DNA from: DATFQE01 sp963733845
GTDB taxonomy: Bacteria; Actinomycetota; Thermoleophilia; Gaiellales; Gaiellaceae
Direction of reading: 5' to 3'
Assembly (NCBI GenBank): GCA_963733845.1
Contig: CAVTEM010000002.1
Span: forward strand, 124,001 to 188,000
Length of the DNA: 64,000 bases
Position 1 is the first letter of the stretch. The number at the start of each line of letters is the position of its first letter. Positions 1-7,716 of the stretch are shown here, one piece after another. Under the pieces are notes generated by a model that worked only from the letters and a program-made list of their open reading frames with translations, ran no database searches and had not been told where the DNA came from. Made by a program: the position numbers and the translations under genes.

Positions 1-190
1 CATGGCAGTCCCACCGGTAGCGGGCGACGACGAGCGCCAGCAGGGCGAGGAAACGCCGGCGGTCGTCGTCGTCGGCGAAGACGAGCCGCTTGAAGACGCC
101 TCGGGTCGTGATGTGGAAGAGCCCGCCGGGAGATCGCTGCGCCGAATCCGCGGCATCGAGGCGACCGTAGCCGCCGCCTGCGTGCGTCAA
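1..190 (-). CDS. REP-associated tyrosine transposase (RAYT, Y1_Tnp/IS200-like), N-terminal fragment
   Basis: The gene runs off the left edge. Reading the minus strand gives GGLFHITTRG, then VFADDDDRRRFLALL, then ARYRWDCH. This is the usual N-terminal block of RAYT proteins: a beta strand with H-x-T-x-RG, then F-x-D-x-x-DR-x-x-F-L, then W-x-CH just before the HUH motif. The HUH histidines and catalytic tyrosine lie outside the window, so activity cannot be judged. The start is uncertain; TTG at 190 is the furthest upstream start I found in frame and has no clear ribosome-binding site. RAYTs are single-copy domesticated relatives of IS200/IS605 transposases that act on REP palindromes. A REP-like palindrome lies about 60 bases upstream of this gene, which supports the call. 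Confidence 0.72.
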   Translation of the reverse strand, partial: MTHAGGGYGRLDAADSAQRSPGGLFHITTRGVFKRLVFADDDDRRRFLALLALVVARYRWDCH

Positions 191-246
191 CCCGGCCGTG
201 GAAGCTTCGTCGCGAAGTCGATCCACTCGCCATGGCCGGAAGGGGC

Positions 247-275
247 AGGTCCGGGGGTCTGGCCCCTCGACATGG
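247..275. repeat. degenerate REP-like palindrome beside the RAYT gene
   Basis: An imperfect palindrome: GTCCGGGGG, TCTGG, CCCCTCGAC, followed by ATGG. Its core is the inverse of the better copies at 28618-28646 and 39624-39650, whose centre reads GGGG-CCAGA-CCCC. It is flanked on both sides by GGCCGGAAGGG. A GGAAGCTTCGTC box at 200-211 matches GGACGCTTCGTC and GGATGCTTCGTC in the two larger copies. Confidence 0.6.
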
Positions 276-299
276 CCGTTTGGGGCTCGGCCGGAAGGG

Positions 300-725
300 C
301 TACGAGGCCAGGCGCTCGACCAGGTTGCACACGCGCTTCGGCTCGGCGACGTTGTCGAGCGCCAGCGAGCCCACGACGACGGTGCCGTAGCCGAGCACAC
401 GCCCGGCGATCGACTGGTCGACCTCGACGGCCTCGATCGCCCGCAGCCGCACGGCCTTGGCGCGCCGCCGCCACGTGCCCTGCACGACGAAGACCTTCTC
501 GCTCGTGACGACGACCCGTGTCCGCTCCCAGATCCACACCGCCCGCACGAAAACGAGCGCGCCGAGCGCCATCAGCGCCGCGCCGGCCACGGCGAGCGGC
601 CAGGCGAACGCGAGCAGCGCGCCCCCCACAACCGTTGCGATCAGAGCACGCGAGAGCGGCCCCACGAGCACGATCCCGTGGCGGCGGGCGTCCAGGAAGA
701 CCCGCTCGTCGGAGTCGGCCAGCAT
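300..725 (-). CDS. PH domain-containing membrane protein (bacterial bPH type)
   Basis: A 141-residue protein. Two adjoining hydrophobic segments lie at about residues 22-60 (IATVVGGALLAFAWPL, then AGAALMALGALVFV). A bacterial PH-like beta domain follows: RTRVVVTSEKVFVVQGTWRR, RLRAIEAVEVDQSI, YGTVVVGS. This layout is typical of small YdbS/bPH_2-type membrane proteins of unknown function. It is divergent from the AI-2E transporter gene, with 78 bases between the starts. Family assignment is good; no specific role can be read from the sequence. Confidence 0.75.
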   Translation of the reverse strand: MLADSDERVFLDARRHGIVLVGPLSRALIATVVGGALLAFAWPLAVAGAALMALGALVFVRAVWIWERTRVVVTSEKVFVVQGTWRRRAKAVRLRAIEAVEVDQSIAGRVLGYGTVVVGSLALDNVAEPKRVCNLVERLAS

Positions 726-803
726 GGAGGACCGCCCTTCGCCGCAGGAAAGCCGGATTCCTGCCGCGTTTGCCCTACCTCCGCTCGGGCGAGAACCGCT
801 TCG

Positions 804-1856
804 ATGCAGGAATCAGCGAGGCGAGCTGTCATCTACGCCGTCGTCGTCGTCGGCGTCGTCGCCATCGCGCTCGCCCTCTGGAAGTTGCGCCTCTTGATCG
901 CACTGCTCTTCCTCGCGTTCATCGTCGCGGCGGCGATGCGGCCGAGCGTCGAGGCACTACGCCGCTTCCGCATCCCGCGCAGCGCCGGGATCCTGCTCCA
1001 CTACGCCGGCTTCGCCGCGCTCCTTGGCCTGCTGCTGTGGCTGGTGGTGCCCCGCGCGACCGACCAGATCCGGACCGCGACGAGCTCGGAGCGGCTGGCC
1101 GACCAGGCCCGCGAGACGACCGGCGTCAAGCACGACCTGCTCGTCGGCCTGCAGAAACGCCTCGAGGAGCTCCCTTCAGGCGCCGAGCTGGTCGATCCGG
1201 CGCTCGAGATCACGCTGACGGCGTTCGAGGTCTTCATCGGCCTGTTCTTCGTCTTGGCCGCGGCCGCGTACTGGATCTACGAGCGCGATCGCGCCGTCGA
1301 CCTGGTCGCCTCGCTCCTGCCCCGCCGCCGGCGCCGCATCATGCGCGACACGTGGGCGCTGATCGACCTCAAGCTCGGCGCCTACGTCCGCGGCCAGGCG
1401 CTCCTGATCGTGCTCGTGGCGACGGCCTTGTCGAGCGTCTTCTGGGCGATCGGGCTGCCGTTCTGGCTCCTGATCGGGATCTTCGCCGGCGTCGTGGAGA
1501 TCGTCCCGGTCGTCGGCCCGCTCGCGGCAGGGGCGCTCGCAGTCGGCGTCGGTCTCACCGAGGGGCCGGCCGTCGCGGCCGCCGCCGGGATCGCAGTGCT
1601 CACCGTCCGGCTGCTCGAGGACTACCTCGTCATCCCGCGGGTCCTGGGGGAGGCCGTCGGTCTCTCGCCGCTGCTCGTCCTGACGTCGGTCACCGGCGTC
1701 GCGCTGCTCTTCGGCGAGTTCGCGATCCTGCTCGCGATCCCGCTGGCGGCCGTGCTGGCGACGCTGGTGAACGTGATCCTCCTCGATAGGGACCCGGCCG
1801 AGGAAGACGTGCCGACGGTGATCTTCGCCGCGAAGGACGCCGAGACGGCCGGCTAG
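804..1856 (+). CDS. AI-2E family transporter (PerM/YdiK-type membrane protein)
   Basis: 350 residues, close to the family's usual length. A hydrophobic N-terminal pair (VVVVGVVAIALALWKLRLLI, then ALLFLAFIVAAA) leads into MRPSVEALRRFRIPRSAGIL, a family signature region. A soluble stretch of about 80 residues follows, then several more membrane segments containing GIFAGVVEIVPVVGPLAAG and a C-terminal helix before LLDRDPAEE. The frame is open much further upstream, but ATG 804 (MQESARRAVIYAVV) gives the normal family N-terminus, and the upstream part is antisense to the PH-domain gene. Members export small molecules or ions; quorum-signal export is shown for only a few, so substrate is unknown. 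Confidence 0.85.
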   Translation: MQESARRAVIYAVVVVGVVAIALALWKLRLLIALLFLAFIVAAAMRPSVEALRRFRIPRSAGILLHYAGFAALLGLLLWLVVPRATDQIRTATSSERLADQARETTGVKHDLLVGLQKRLEELPSGAELVDPALEITLTAFEVFIGLFFVLAAAAYWIYERDRAVDLVASLLPRRRRRIMRDTWALIDLKLGAYVRGQALLIVLVATALSSVFWAIGLPFWLLIGIFAGVVEIVPVVGPLAAGALAVGVGLTEGPAVAAAAGIAVLTVRLLEDYLVIPRVLGEAVGLSPLLVLTSVTGVALLFGEFAILLAIPLAAVLATLVNVILLDRDPAEEDVPTVIFAAKDAETAG

Positions 1857-1857
1857 C

Positions 1858-2097
1858 TCAGGCCTTGCGCCAGCGGCCGAAGACGAGGCCGCCGAGGGTG
1901 AAGCCGAGCCCGAACGTGCCGACCGCGAACGCGCCGAGCGCGATCGACTTGCGGACGCCCGACAGGCGCTGCCAGCGCCCGAGCGCCTCTTCCTCTTCCG
2001 TCGTGAGCGGCTCGCCCCGGCGTTTCTTCCGGAGCGCACCACCCGCACGCAGACCGAGGTAGAGATCGTCGAAGATCTCGGCCGACTGATCGCTCAC
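1858..2097 (-). CDS. small membrane protein, function unknown
   Basis: 79 residues starting at GTG 2097. An acidic and basic N-terminal half (EIFDDLYLGLRAGG, RKKRRGEPLTTEEEEAL) is followed by one glycine-rich membrane segment near residues 52-73 (ALGAFAVGTFGLGFTLGGL) and a basic end. I do not recognise a family. Its stop lies one base from the stop of the convergent AI-2E gene. Its start is 29 bases from that of the divergent phosphoesterase. A -10-like TACACT eight bases before the GTG suggests a nearly leaderless mRNA. The coding case rests on length, frame and membrane segment. Confidence 0.6.
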   Translation of the reverse strand: MSDQSAEIFDDLYLGLRAGGALRKKRRGEPLTTEEEEALGRWQRLSGVRKSIALGAFAVGTFGLGFTLGGLVFGRWRKA

Positions 2098-2105
2098 TGA
2101 AATTC

Positions 2106-2115
2106 AGTGTATAGC
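2106..2115. promoter_or_regulatory. overlapping divergent -10 elements
   Basis: The sequence AGTGTATAGC reads as TACACT on the minus strand, 8 bases before the small membrane gene. On the plus strand it reads as TATAGC, 11 bases before the phosphoesterase GTG. With only 29 bases between the two genes, one AT-rich core probably serves both directions. No clear -35 was identified. Confidence 0.45.
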
Positions 2116-2126
2116 CTGCACCGGCT

Positions 2127-2945
2127 GTGCCCGGCCGCCTCTTCCACGTCTCGGACCTGCACGTGGGGAGCGGGGAGGAGCTCCGCATCGAGCCGAGCCT
2201 CTCGTCGCTCGTCGAGCGGCTCACGCCGGAACTGATCGTCGCGAGCGGCGACCTGACCCACCGGGGCCGCGCCGACCAGCACGACCGTGCCGCGGACTTC
2301 CTGCGCGGCTTCGGCGTGCCGCTCCACGTCATCCCCGGCAACCACGACATCCCGTACACGTTCCCGGCCCGGTTCACGCGCACCTGGCGGCAGTTCGAGC
2401 GCCTCTGGGAGACGACGGAGCCGGTGTACCGCTCGGAGAGCCTCTTCGTCGTGGGGCTCAACTCGGTGCGGCCCTGGCGCCACCAGTCCGGGGGGATCCG
2501 CTCGCAGCAGCTCGAGTGGGCCTCCTCCCAGCTCGACACGGCGCCCGAAGGCGCGCTCAAGGTCGTCACCCTGCACCACCACCTGGTCGGAGCCCCCTGG
2601 CGCTCGCGCAAGAAGCCCGTCGCGCGCCGGAATCACGTGCTCGCCACGCTGGTCGAGTCGGGCGCCGAGCTGATCCTCGCCGGCCACATCCACCAGGCGG
2701 CGATCAGCGAGCGGCGCGAGTTCGAGGTCTCGCGCGGCGGGGAGCGGTCCGTGACGGTCTCGATCGCACCGGGCCTCGGGCAGCCACGCCCGCACCGACA
2801 GGGCGAAGCCCGCGGGCTGCACGTCTACGACTTCGACGAGCGCTCCCTGCTCGTGCAGACGTACATCTGGCGTGGCGACGACTGGGGGCTCACGGCCGTC
2901 CGAAGGTTCGGACGCGGCCGTGAGCCACTCGCAGTCGAGACCTAG
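2127..2945 (+). CDS. metallophosphoesterase (calcineurin-like, class III cyclic-nucleotide PDE type)
   Basis: 272 residues from GTG 2127. The metal-site motifs appear in order: D-x-H (FHVSDLHVG, residues 5-13), GD (ELIVASGDLTHRGRA, about 38-52), GNHD (VIPGNHDIPYTF, about 71-82), a histidine in VVTLHHHLVGAPW, and the G-H-x-H motif in LILAGHIHQAA (about 185-195). All ligands for a dinuclear metal centre are present, so it should be an active phosphodiesterase or phosphatase. No signal peptide is seen, so it is probably cytoplasmic. The physiological substrate cannot be read from sequence. Confidence 0.88.
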   Translation: MPGRLFHVSDLHVGSGEELRIEPSLSSLVERLTPELIVASGDLTHRGRADQHDRAADFLRGFGVPLHVIPGNHDIPYTFPARFTRTWRQFERLWETTEPVYRSESLFVVGLNSVRPWRHQSGGIRSQQLEWASSQLDTAPEGALKVVTLHHHLVGAPWRSRKKPVARRNHVLATLVESGAELILAGHIHQAAISERREFEVSRGGERSVTVSIAPGLGQPRPHRQGEARGLHVYDFDERSLLVQTYIWRGDDWGLTAVRRFGRGREPLAVET

Positions 2946-2949
2946 GCCG

Positions 2950-3189
2950 CTAGACGGTTCTCGGCTCCCCCGGCAGCACGCGCTGCACGACGGTGACGAG
3001 GATGGCCGCCACGATCACGGCGAGAATCCAGCCGAGCCAGCCGCCGACGAGCAGTCCGACGATCAGCATCGACGCGATGCCGATCGCGATGGTCACGATC
3101 CAGCCCATCGGATCGGGCCCCGGGTTGATGAGACGGCCCAGGGCGCCGACGATCAGGCCTCCGATGATGAGTCCGATGATTTCTCCCAT
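2950..3189 (-). CDS. GlsB/YeaQ/YmgE family stress-response membrane protein
   Basis: 79 residues made almost entirely of three glycine-rich hydrophobic segments: IIGLIIGGLIVGALGRLI, then GWIVTIAIGIASMLIVGLLV, then WLGWILAVIVAAILVTVV. The N-terminal G-x-I-x-G-L-I-x-G-x-I-x-G-x-L-x-R-L-I-x-P-G-x-x-P-x-G pattern and the overall length fit the transglycosylase-associated (GlsB) family. These proteins are stress- and stationary-phase-associated, with no established enzymatic role. It converges on the phosphoesterase, with 4 bases between the genes. Confidence 0.85.
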   Translation of the reverse strand: MGEIIGLIIGGLIVGALGRLINPGPDPMGWIVTIAIGIASMLIVGLLVGGWLGWILAVIVAAILVTVVQRVLPGEPRTV

Positions 3190-3247
3190 GACCCTGTTGT
3201 ATCCCGGGCAGGCCCGGCCAAAACTGCCAACCGCGCAGACGGCGCGC

Positions 3248-3284
3248 GAGGGGGCCCGCCGCGCTGCGCGCGACGAGCCCCCTC
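3248..3284 (-). terminator. hairpin downstream of the nucleotidase gene
   Basis: Arms GAGGGGGC (3248-3255) and GCCCCCTC (3277-3284) pair exactly, with a GC-rich interval that can extend the stem. The hairpin begins about 12 bases past the nucleotidase stop at 3297 in the minus direction. No U-tract follows, so it is a GC-hairpin terminator candidate only. Confidence 0.5.
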
Positions 3285-3296
3285 AGTTCTGGACGC

Positions 3297-4912
3297 CTAC
3301 GGCGCGGTGATCGCCGGGCAGTCGTTGCCAGCGCCCGGGGTCGGGTCGGTGCAGACGATCCGGCCTTGGATCGCCGGGCTGATCGGGCGTGTTGGCGCTG
3401 ATGTAGTCCGCCAGCACCTCTTCCATGATGTCGAGCGTCGCCATCCGGCTCGCGAAGTTCGGATAGCCGTCGCCCCCGTTCGCCATGAAGTCGTTCTCCA
3501 GGATCGAGTAGGGGCCGCCGCCAGCCGTGAGGTCGATCGGGGCACCCGTGCACGCCCCACGCCACCTGCCTGACCGCGCCGGTGACGCGGCTGCCTGCCG
3601 GCGCCTCGACGTTGTAGGTGAAGCAGAGGCCCGACACCTGCGGGAAGCGACCGTTCTCCGCCGGCATGATCGAGACGCCGTTCTCGAGCATCGTCTTCAG
3701 CTCGGCGCCGTTGACGGACAGCGTCACGACGATGTTCCCGAACGGCAGCACGCCGAAGTTCTGACCGCGTGTGATCGGGAACGGCGGCGGTGTGAACGCC
3801 GGGCAGAAGTCGTTCGGGTTGTCCGAGGTCGGACACGTGAGGTCCGCCCGCAGGCCGCCCGAGTTCGTGATCGCGAAGTCCTTCGCGTACGTCAGACGCA
3901 GGGCGTCTGTCACGGTGTTGCCGACGAGCGACTCGCAGCGGCGGCCGTTGGCGTTGCCACACGAGTCGGCGCGCGGGATCGCCCGCGTCGAGTCGCCGAT
4001 CTTGGCGCCGAAGATCGGGGCCAGGTCGGCGTTGAGCTTGTCGATCCGGGCCTGGATCGTCGGATCGGGAGTCACGCCGATGTTCCAGGGCCGGTGGAAG
4101 TCGGCCGTCTTGTAGACGACCTCGTCGCGATTCGTGTCGACGACGATCCGGATCCGCGTGAACCGGATGCCCTTGCCGCGGTTCTCGGTAACGAGCACGC
4201 CGTTCGGCCGGTACGACAGCACCTGGATGTCGTTGTGGTCGCCGATCACCACGTCCACGTTGCTCGTGCCGTCGGCGATGTCCATCAGCGGCCCCGTGGC
4301 GGTCTGCAGGGCGCCTGCGTTCGCGCCCTCGTGGCCGAGGGCGATCACGGCGTCGACCGGCCGCTTCCAGCGGTGGCGCAGCTTCGCCGCCTCCGCGTTG
4401 ATCAGCGGCAGCGGCGTCCGCACCTCGAACGGACCGAGGCGACCCGGGAAGAGCAGCTCGGGCGTGTCCTCGGTCGTAAAGCCGACGACGCCGATCCTGA
4501 CGCCGCCGAACTTGAACTCGGCCGACGGCGACCACTCCGGCGGCGTCGTCCCGTTCGGGAAGACGACGTTCGCGGAGAGGATCGGGAAGTCGGCGAGCGG
4601 GATCAGCTCGTTGCGGAGGAACTGCTCACCGCGGTCGAACTGGTGGTTGCCCACGGCCTCGGCGTCGACGCCCATCAGGCTCATGATCGGCGGCGTCGGC
4701 TTGTCGTCGAACGCGTTCGAGATCGGCGGCGTGGCGCCTCCGAACGAGTCTCCGCCGGTCAGCGTCAGCGAGCCGTTCCGCGCCTCCTTGCGGTAGACGT
4801 CGAACCACGGCTTCAGGAACGCCGAGCCGCCGATGTTGAAGACGGGCCCGACCGTGTCCGCGGCCTCGGTCAGCGGGATCAGCTGCGCGTGCCAGTCGCT
4901 GATGTTCAGCAC
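3297..4912 (-). CDS. bifunctional metallophosphatase/5'-nucleotidase-type protein, frame-broken
   Basis: An N-terminal metallophosphatase domain shows VLNISDWHAQLIPL (D-x-H), LTLTGGDSFGGA (GGD), AEAVGNHQFDRGEQF (GNHxFD), ALGHEGANAG and VIGDHND. A C-terminal 5'-nucleotidase domain shows SLVGNTVTDALR, ITNSGGLRADL, FGVLPFGNIVVTLSVNG and GGDGYPNFAS. Two frame breaks lie near 3548 and 3375; the adjacent frames carry the missing family sequence, so indel errors are likely. The first available start, GTG 4912, leaves no signal peptide, which is unusual for an otherwise secreted family. The preceding phosphatase stops only 8 bases before it in a neighbouring frame, so the two may be one fused protein. 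Confidence 0.75.
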
Positions 4913-4919
4913 GGTCAGC

Positions 4920-7088
4920 TCACGCAGGTTCGCAGGTGTCCTCGAGGATGTTGTAGAGGATCTTCCCGCTCGCGTTCTGCGGGCCGGGGATACCCAGAGC
5001 GAAGGCCAGCGTGGGCGCGACGTCGATCGCACGGACGCCCTTGACCGAGCCGCGGTGCCGGATGCCAGGGCCGCTCGCGACGAACGTCGCGTGCATGTTG
5101 ACGCTGTGCTTGAGGTCGACCAGGTCGGGCAGGTAGCCGTGCTGGCCGAAGAACTGCGAGAAGGCGATGTCCTGCCCCGCGGTCGCCGCGTCGAACTGGT
5201 ACGGCGGCCGGCTGACGAGCACGACGTCGCCGCTGCGGTTGGGATGGAGCGCGTCCGTCCCGTCGACGTTCCGCAGCTCCTCCTTCTTCATGATCTTCAG
5301 CATCACCTGCCGGCCCGGCGTCTCCGGGTCGACGAGGCTCTGGAAGGCGTTGATCACGGCAGTGCGAACCGCCTCGTAGGTGATCCCGGCCGGCAGGGTC
5401 GGGTTCACGTACACCTGCGTGGCTCCGCCGGCCCAGCAGGCCTTCACCAGGTCGGCCGCGTTGCCGGCCCGGCAGTTGCTGAGCGAGCCCGTGACGGCGG
5501 GATTGCCGCTCGGGTGCAGCGAGACGTCGAGACCCGTGACCGTGTTCCGGATCGTCGTGTCGAACAGGATCTTGCGGGCGTTGATCGCCAGCCACTGCGG
5601 CGCGAAGCCGTGGTCGGACGAGGCGAACACCGTCGAGTCCTTCTTGCCCATCAGCGAGCGGGCCAGCGAGAGCGTGCTGTCCGCCTCGTGGTAGGCGTCC
5701 TCGATGTACTCCTTGCGGGCGTCGAGGCGGTGATCCTTGACGCCATCCCCGTTGACGTCGTCGAAGTACGGGTTTGGCCGACCGTCCATGTCGGTCTTGA
5801 CGGTCAGGCCGAGGAACTGGTGGCTGACCTCGTCCGTGCCTGGGTTGCCGACGAGCATCACGTCGGGCCGGTAATGGAGATCGTTGAAGATGTAGCGCAT
5901 GTACGCCCAATGGGCGTCCGACCACAGCTGGCCCTGCTCGATGTAGGTGTCCTCGTCGACGACGAGCGCCTCGAGCGGCGCGAAGTCACCTGCGGTCGAG
6001 GTCGGGAAGTCGCGGGCGAGCGTCTCCTCGAACGCCGCCGATCCGGCCGGGCCGAGCGCGTTGTACGTCGCGTTCACACGCGCGATCGAAGTGAAGTAGA
6101 GCCGCAGACGCGGCTCGCCTGCGCTCGTCGCCAGGTCGATCAGCTTCATGTAGAAGCCGGCCGTCTGTCCCGCGCGGGCGCCGGTCAGCGTCACCTTGCT
6201 CTCGGCCCAGTCGCCGGCCCGTAGGTTGGCGACGGCGGCGGCGCCGTTCTTGCCCGCCGTCGCCGGCACGACCAGAACGCGGTCGAACCCGGTCGAGCCG
6301 CCGGGGGTGTCGTAGATGAACAGGTCGTAGAACCGATCGACGTTGTCCGTCGCCGGGAACGCCGTGTTCCGGATGCGGAACTGCGTCTGCTTCGGGGTGC
6401 CGCTGAACGCGGGGACGTTCGTCCAGCCGCTCGCGTCGGCGATCGCCGGCACCGCGTAACCCGCCTGGTTGTCAGGCTGGCCGGTGCGCTGGTAGGTGAT
6501 CCCGAACGCGTTCGAGAGTGCCGGCTGCTGTGGCAGGTCGTAGGAGACCAGGACGCCGCGTGTCGAGAGGAACGTGCGGAAGTCGACCACGGGGCCCTGC
6601 AGGGCCGGCACGTAGTTACGGGCCGCCACCCACTCGAGCGCGAGCACCTTCTTGCCGGCCCGCTCCGCGGCCTGGCCGATCGTGTCGGCCTGGAGCACGC
6701 CGACGGTGTTGGTCCCGCTCGTGGTGGTGTCGAACCCGGCACCGGTGCGGTGGAAGGTGTTGTTCGTGGAGCCGTGCTCGCCCGGCCACGTACCGGTCGC
6801 GAGCGTGTGCCAACCGACTCCGGTGTTCGGCGGGAAGCCCTGGAGCAAGCCGTTCTTGCCGCGGGTGCCGTGTCGGATCAGGTCTTTGAACGTCGGCATG
6901 CTCCCCTCGTCCACATAGCGATCGACGAGGTCGGGGCGCATGCCGTCGGAGGCGAACATGATCACTTTCTTCGTCAGCGGCTGGTGCGGCTTGGGCTTTC
7001 CATGCCCGGCACCAGGACCGGCGAAGACGAGGAAAGTGAGGACGAAGCAAGCAGCGGCCGCGAGGCCGACTCGGCGCAGACGAATCAC
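4920..7088 (-). CDS. secreted type I phosphodiesterase/nucleotide pyrophosphatase-like alkaline phosphatase
   Basis: 722 residues from GTG 7088 behind a GAGAGGAG ribosome-binding site. It begins with a signal peptide (MIRLRRVGLAAAACFVLTF, cleavage near AGPGAGHG). Alkaline-phosphatase-superfamily motifs follow: metal Asp in VIMFASDGMRPDLVDRY (about 41-57), candidate nucleophile Thr in PPNTGVGWHTLATGTWPGEH (about 85-104), a histidine pair in GTDEVSHQFLGL, and D-H in FASSDHGFAPQW. A middle beta-rich insert (about 210-330) separates the halves. It should hydrolyse phosphodiesters or monoesters outside the membrane. The nucleotidase gene follows immediately, suggesting a joint role in scavenging phosphate and nucleosides. 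Confidence 0.85.
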   Translation of the reverse strand: MIRLRRVGLAAAACFVLTFLVFAGPGAGHGKPKPHQPLTKKVIMFASDGMRPDLVDRYVDEGSMPTFKDLIRHGTRGKNGLLQGFPPNTGVGWHTLATGTWPGEHGSTNNTFHRTGAGFDTTTSGTNTVGVLQADTIGQAAERAGKKVLALEWVAARNYVPALQGPVVDFRTFLSTRGVLVSYDLPQQPALSNAFGITYQRTGQPDNQAGYAVPAIADASGWTNVPAFSGTPKQTQFRIRNTAFPATDNVDRFYDLFIYDTPGGSTGFDRVLVVPATAGKNGAAAVANLRAGDWAESKVTLTGARAGQTAGFYMKLIDLATSAGEPRLRLYFTSIARVNATYNALGPAGSAAFEETLARDFPTSTAGDFAPLEALVVDEDTYIEQGQLWSDAHWAYMRYIFNDLHYRPDVMLVGNPGTDEVSHQFLGLTVKTDMDGRPNPYFDDVNGDGVKDHRLDARKEYIEDAYHEADSTLSLARSLMGKKDSTVFASSDHGFAPQWLAINARKILFDTTIRNTVTGLDVSLHPSGNPAVTGSLSNCRAGNAADLVKACWAGGATQVYVNPTLPAGITYEAVRTAVINAFQSLVDPETPGRQVMLKIMKKEELRNVDGTDALHPNRSGDVVLVSRPPYQFDAATAGQDIAFSQFFGQHGYLPDLVDLKHSVNMHATFVASGPGIRHRGSVKGVRAIDVAPTLAFALGIPGPQNASGKILYNILEDTCEPA

Positions 7089-7123
7089 AGTACTCCTCTC
7101 CCGGGGAATCCCTGAACGACGCG

Positions 7124-7152
7124 ATCCTACGTTGGACTGCGCGAAATGTGAA
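7124..7152 (-). promoter_or_regulatory. sigma-70-type promoter of the secreted phosphatase
   Basis: On the minus strand TTCACA (-35, 7152-7147) and TAGGAT (-10, 7129-7124) are separated by exactly 17 bases. The -10 lies 35 bases before the GTG at 7088, leaving room for the GAGAGGAG ribosome-binding site. I found no direct-repeat Pho-box signature. Confidence 0.55.
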
Positions 7153-7230
7153 GATCCCTCTGTTCAGATCCGGTTGCGCTCAGGGGTCGGTCCGGCTGCC
7201 GACCGGGGACGAGTGCGGCTCGATCGTGGG

Positions 7231-7515
7231 CTACGCGGTCGCCGGTGCGGTGCCGTAGCGCTCGGCAGCACGGGCGCGCGCCTTCGCCGCCTCGACCTCG
7301 CGGTCGCGCGGGGCAGCGTTCGTCGTCAGCGCGGCCAGGAGCCGACTCGACACGATCGCCACTTCCTCGACGGCCCGCTCGAAGGCGGCTTCGTTCGCCT
7401 TCGAGGGGTGCGTGTAGCCGCTGATCTTGCGCACGTACTGCAGCGCGGCCGCGCGCACCTCGTCCTCGGTCGCGGGCGGCTCGTAGTTGTGGAGCGTACG
7501 AATGTTGCGACACAT
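7231..7515 (-). CDS. DUF2277 domain-containing protein
   Basis: 94 residues from ATG 7515. The N-terminus MCRNIRTLHNYEPPAT and the centre AALQYVRKISGYTHPSKANE are the hallmark of the DUF2277 family. A helical stretch follows (AFERAVEEVAIVSSRLL). Family members are small cytosolic proteins common in Actinobacteria, and no biochemical function is established. The C-terminal tail after TTNAAPRDREVEAAKARARA is charged and probably helical. A possible GC hairpin (GGTCGG/CCGACC, 7185-7204) lies just past the stop. Confidence 0.88.
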   Translation of the reverse strand: MCRNIRTLHNYEPPATEDEVRAAALQYVRKISGYTHPSKANEAAFERAVEEVAIVSSRLLAALTTNAAPRDREVEAAKARARAAERYGTAPATA

Positions 7516-7716
7516 GCACACGATGCTAGCCGCGCCAGGCGAGCGCCGGCCGCGCATCGGCTGAACGGACGATCGAGCGAAGGAGGGCCGGCTCCCTCGG
7601 CGGGGGCGCTCCCCGGACGGTGGGATCGTGCGTGTAGGCCCTGACGGTCGCGGACCGTCGCGGCGACCATCGAGGCATCCGCGAACGCCTTCCCCGGCCA
7701 CACAAGGAGACGCTCC

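Noticed and set aside
198..803. N-terminal extension of the AI-2E transporter by about 200 residues
   Set aside because: The extension lies antisense to the PH-domain gene and has no family similarity; ATG 804 gives the normal start.
3527..5044. A 505-codon plus-strand open frame opposite the nucleotidase
   Set aside because: Antisense shadow; the minus strand has clear metallophosphatase and 5'-nucleotidase motifs.
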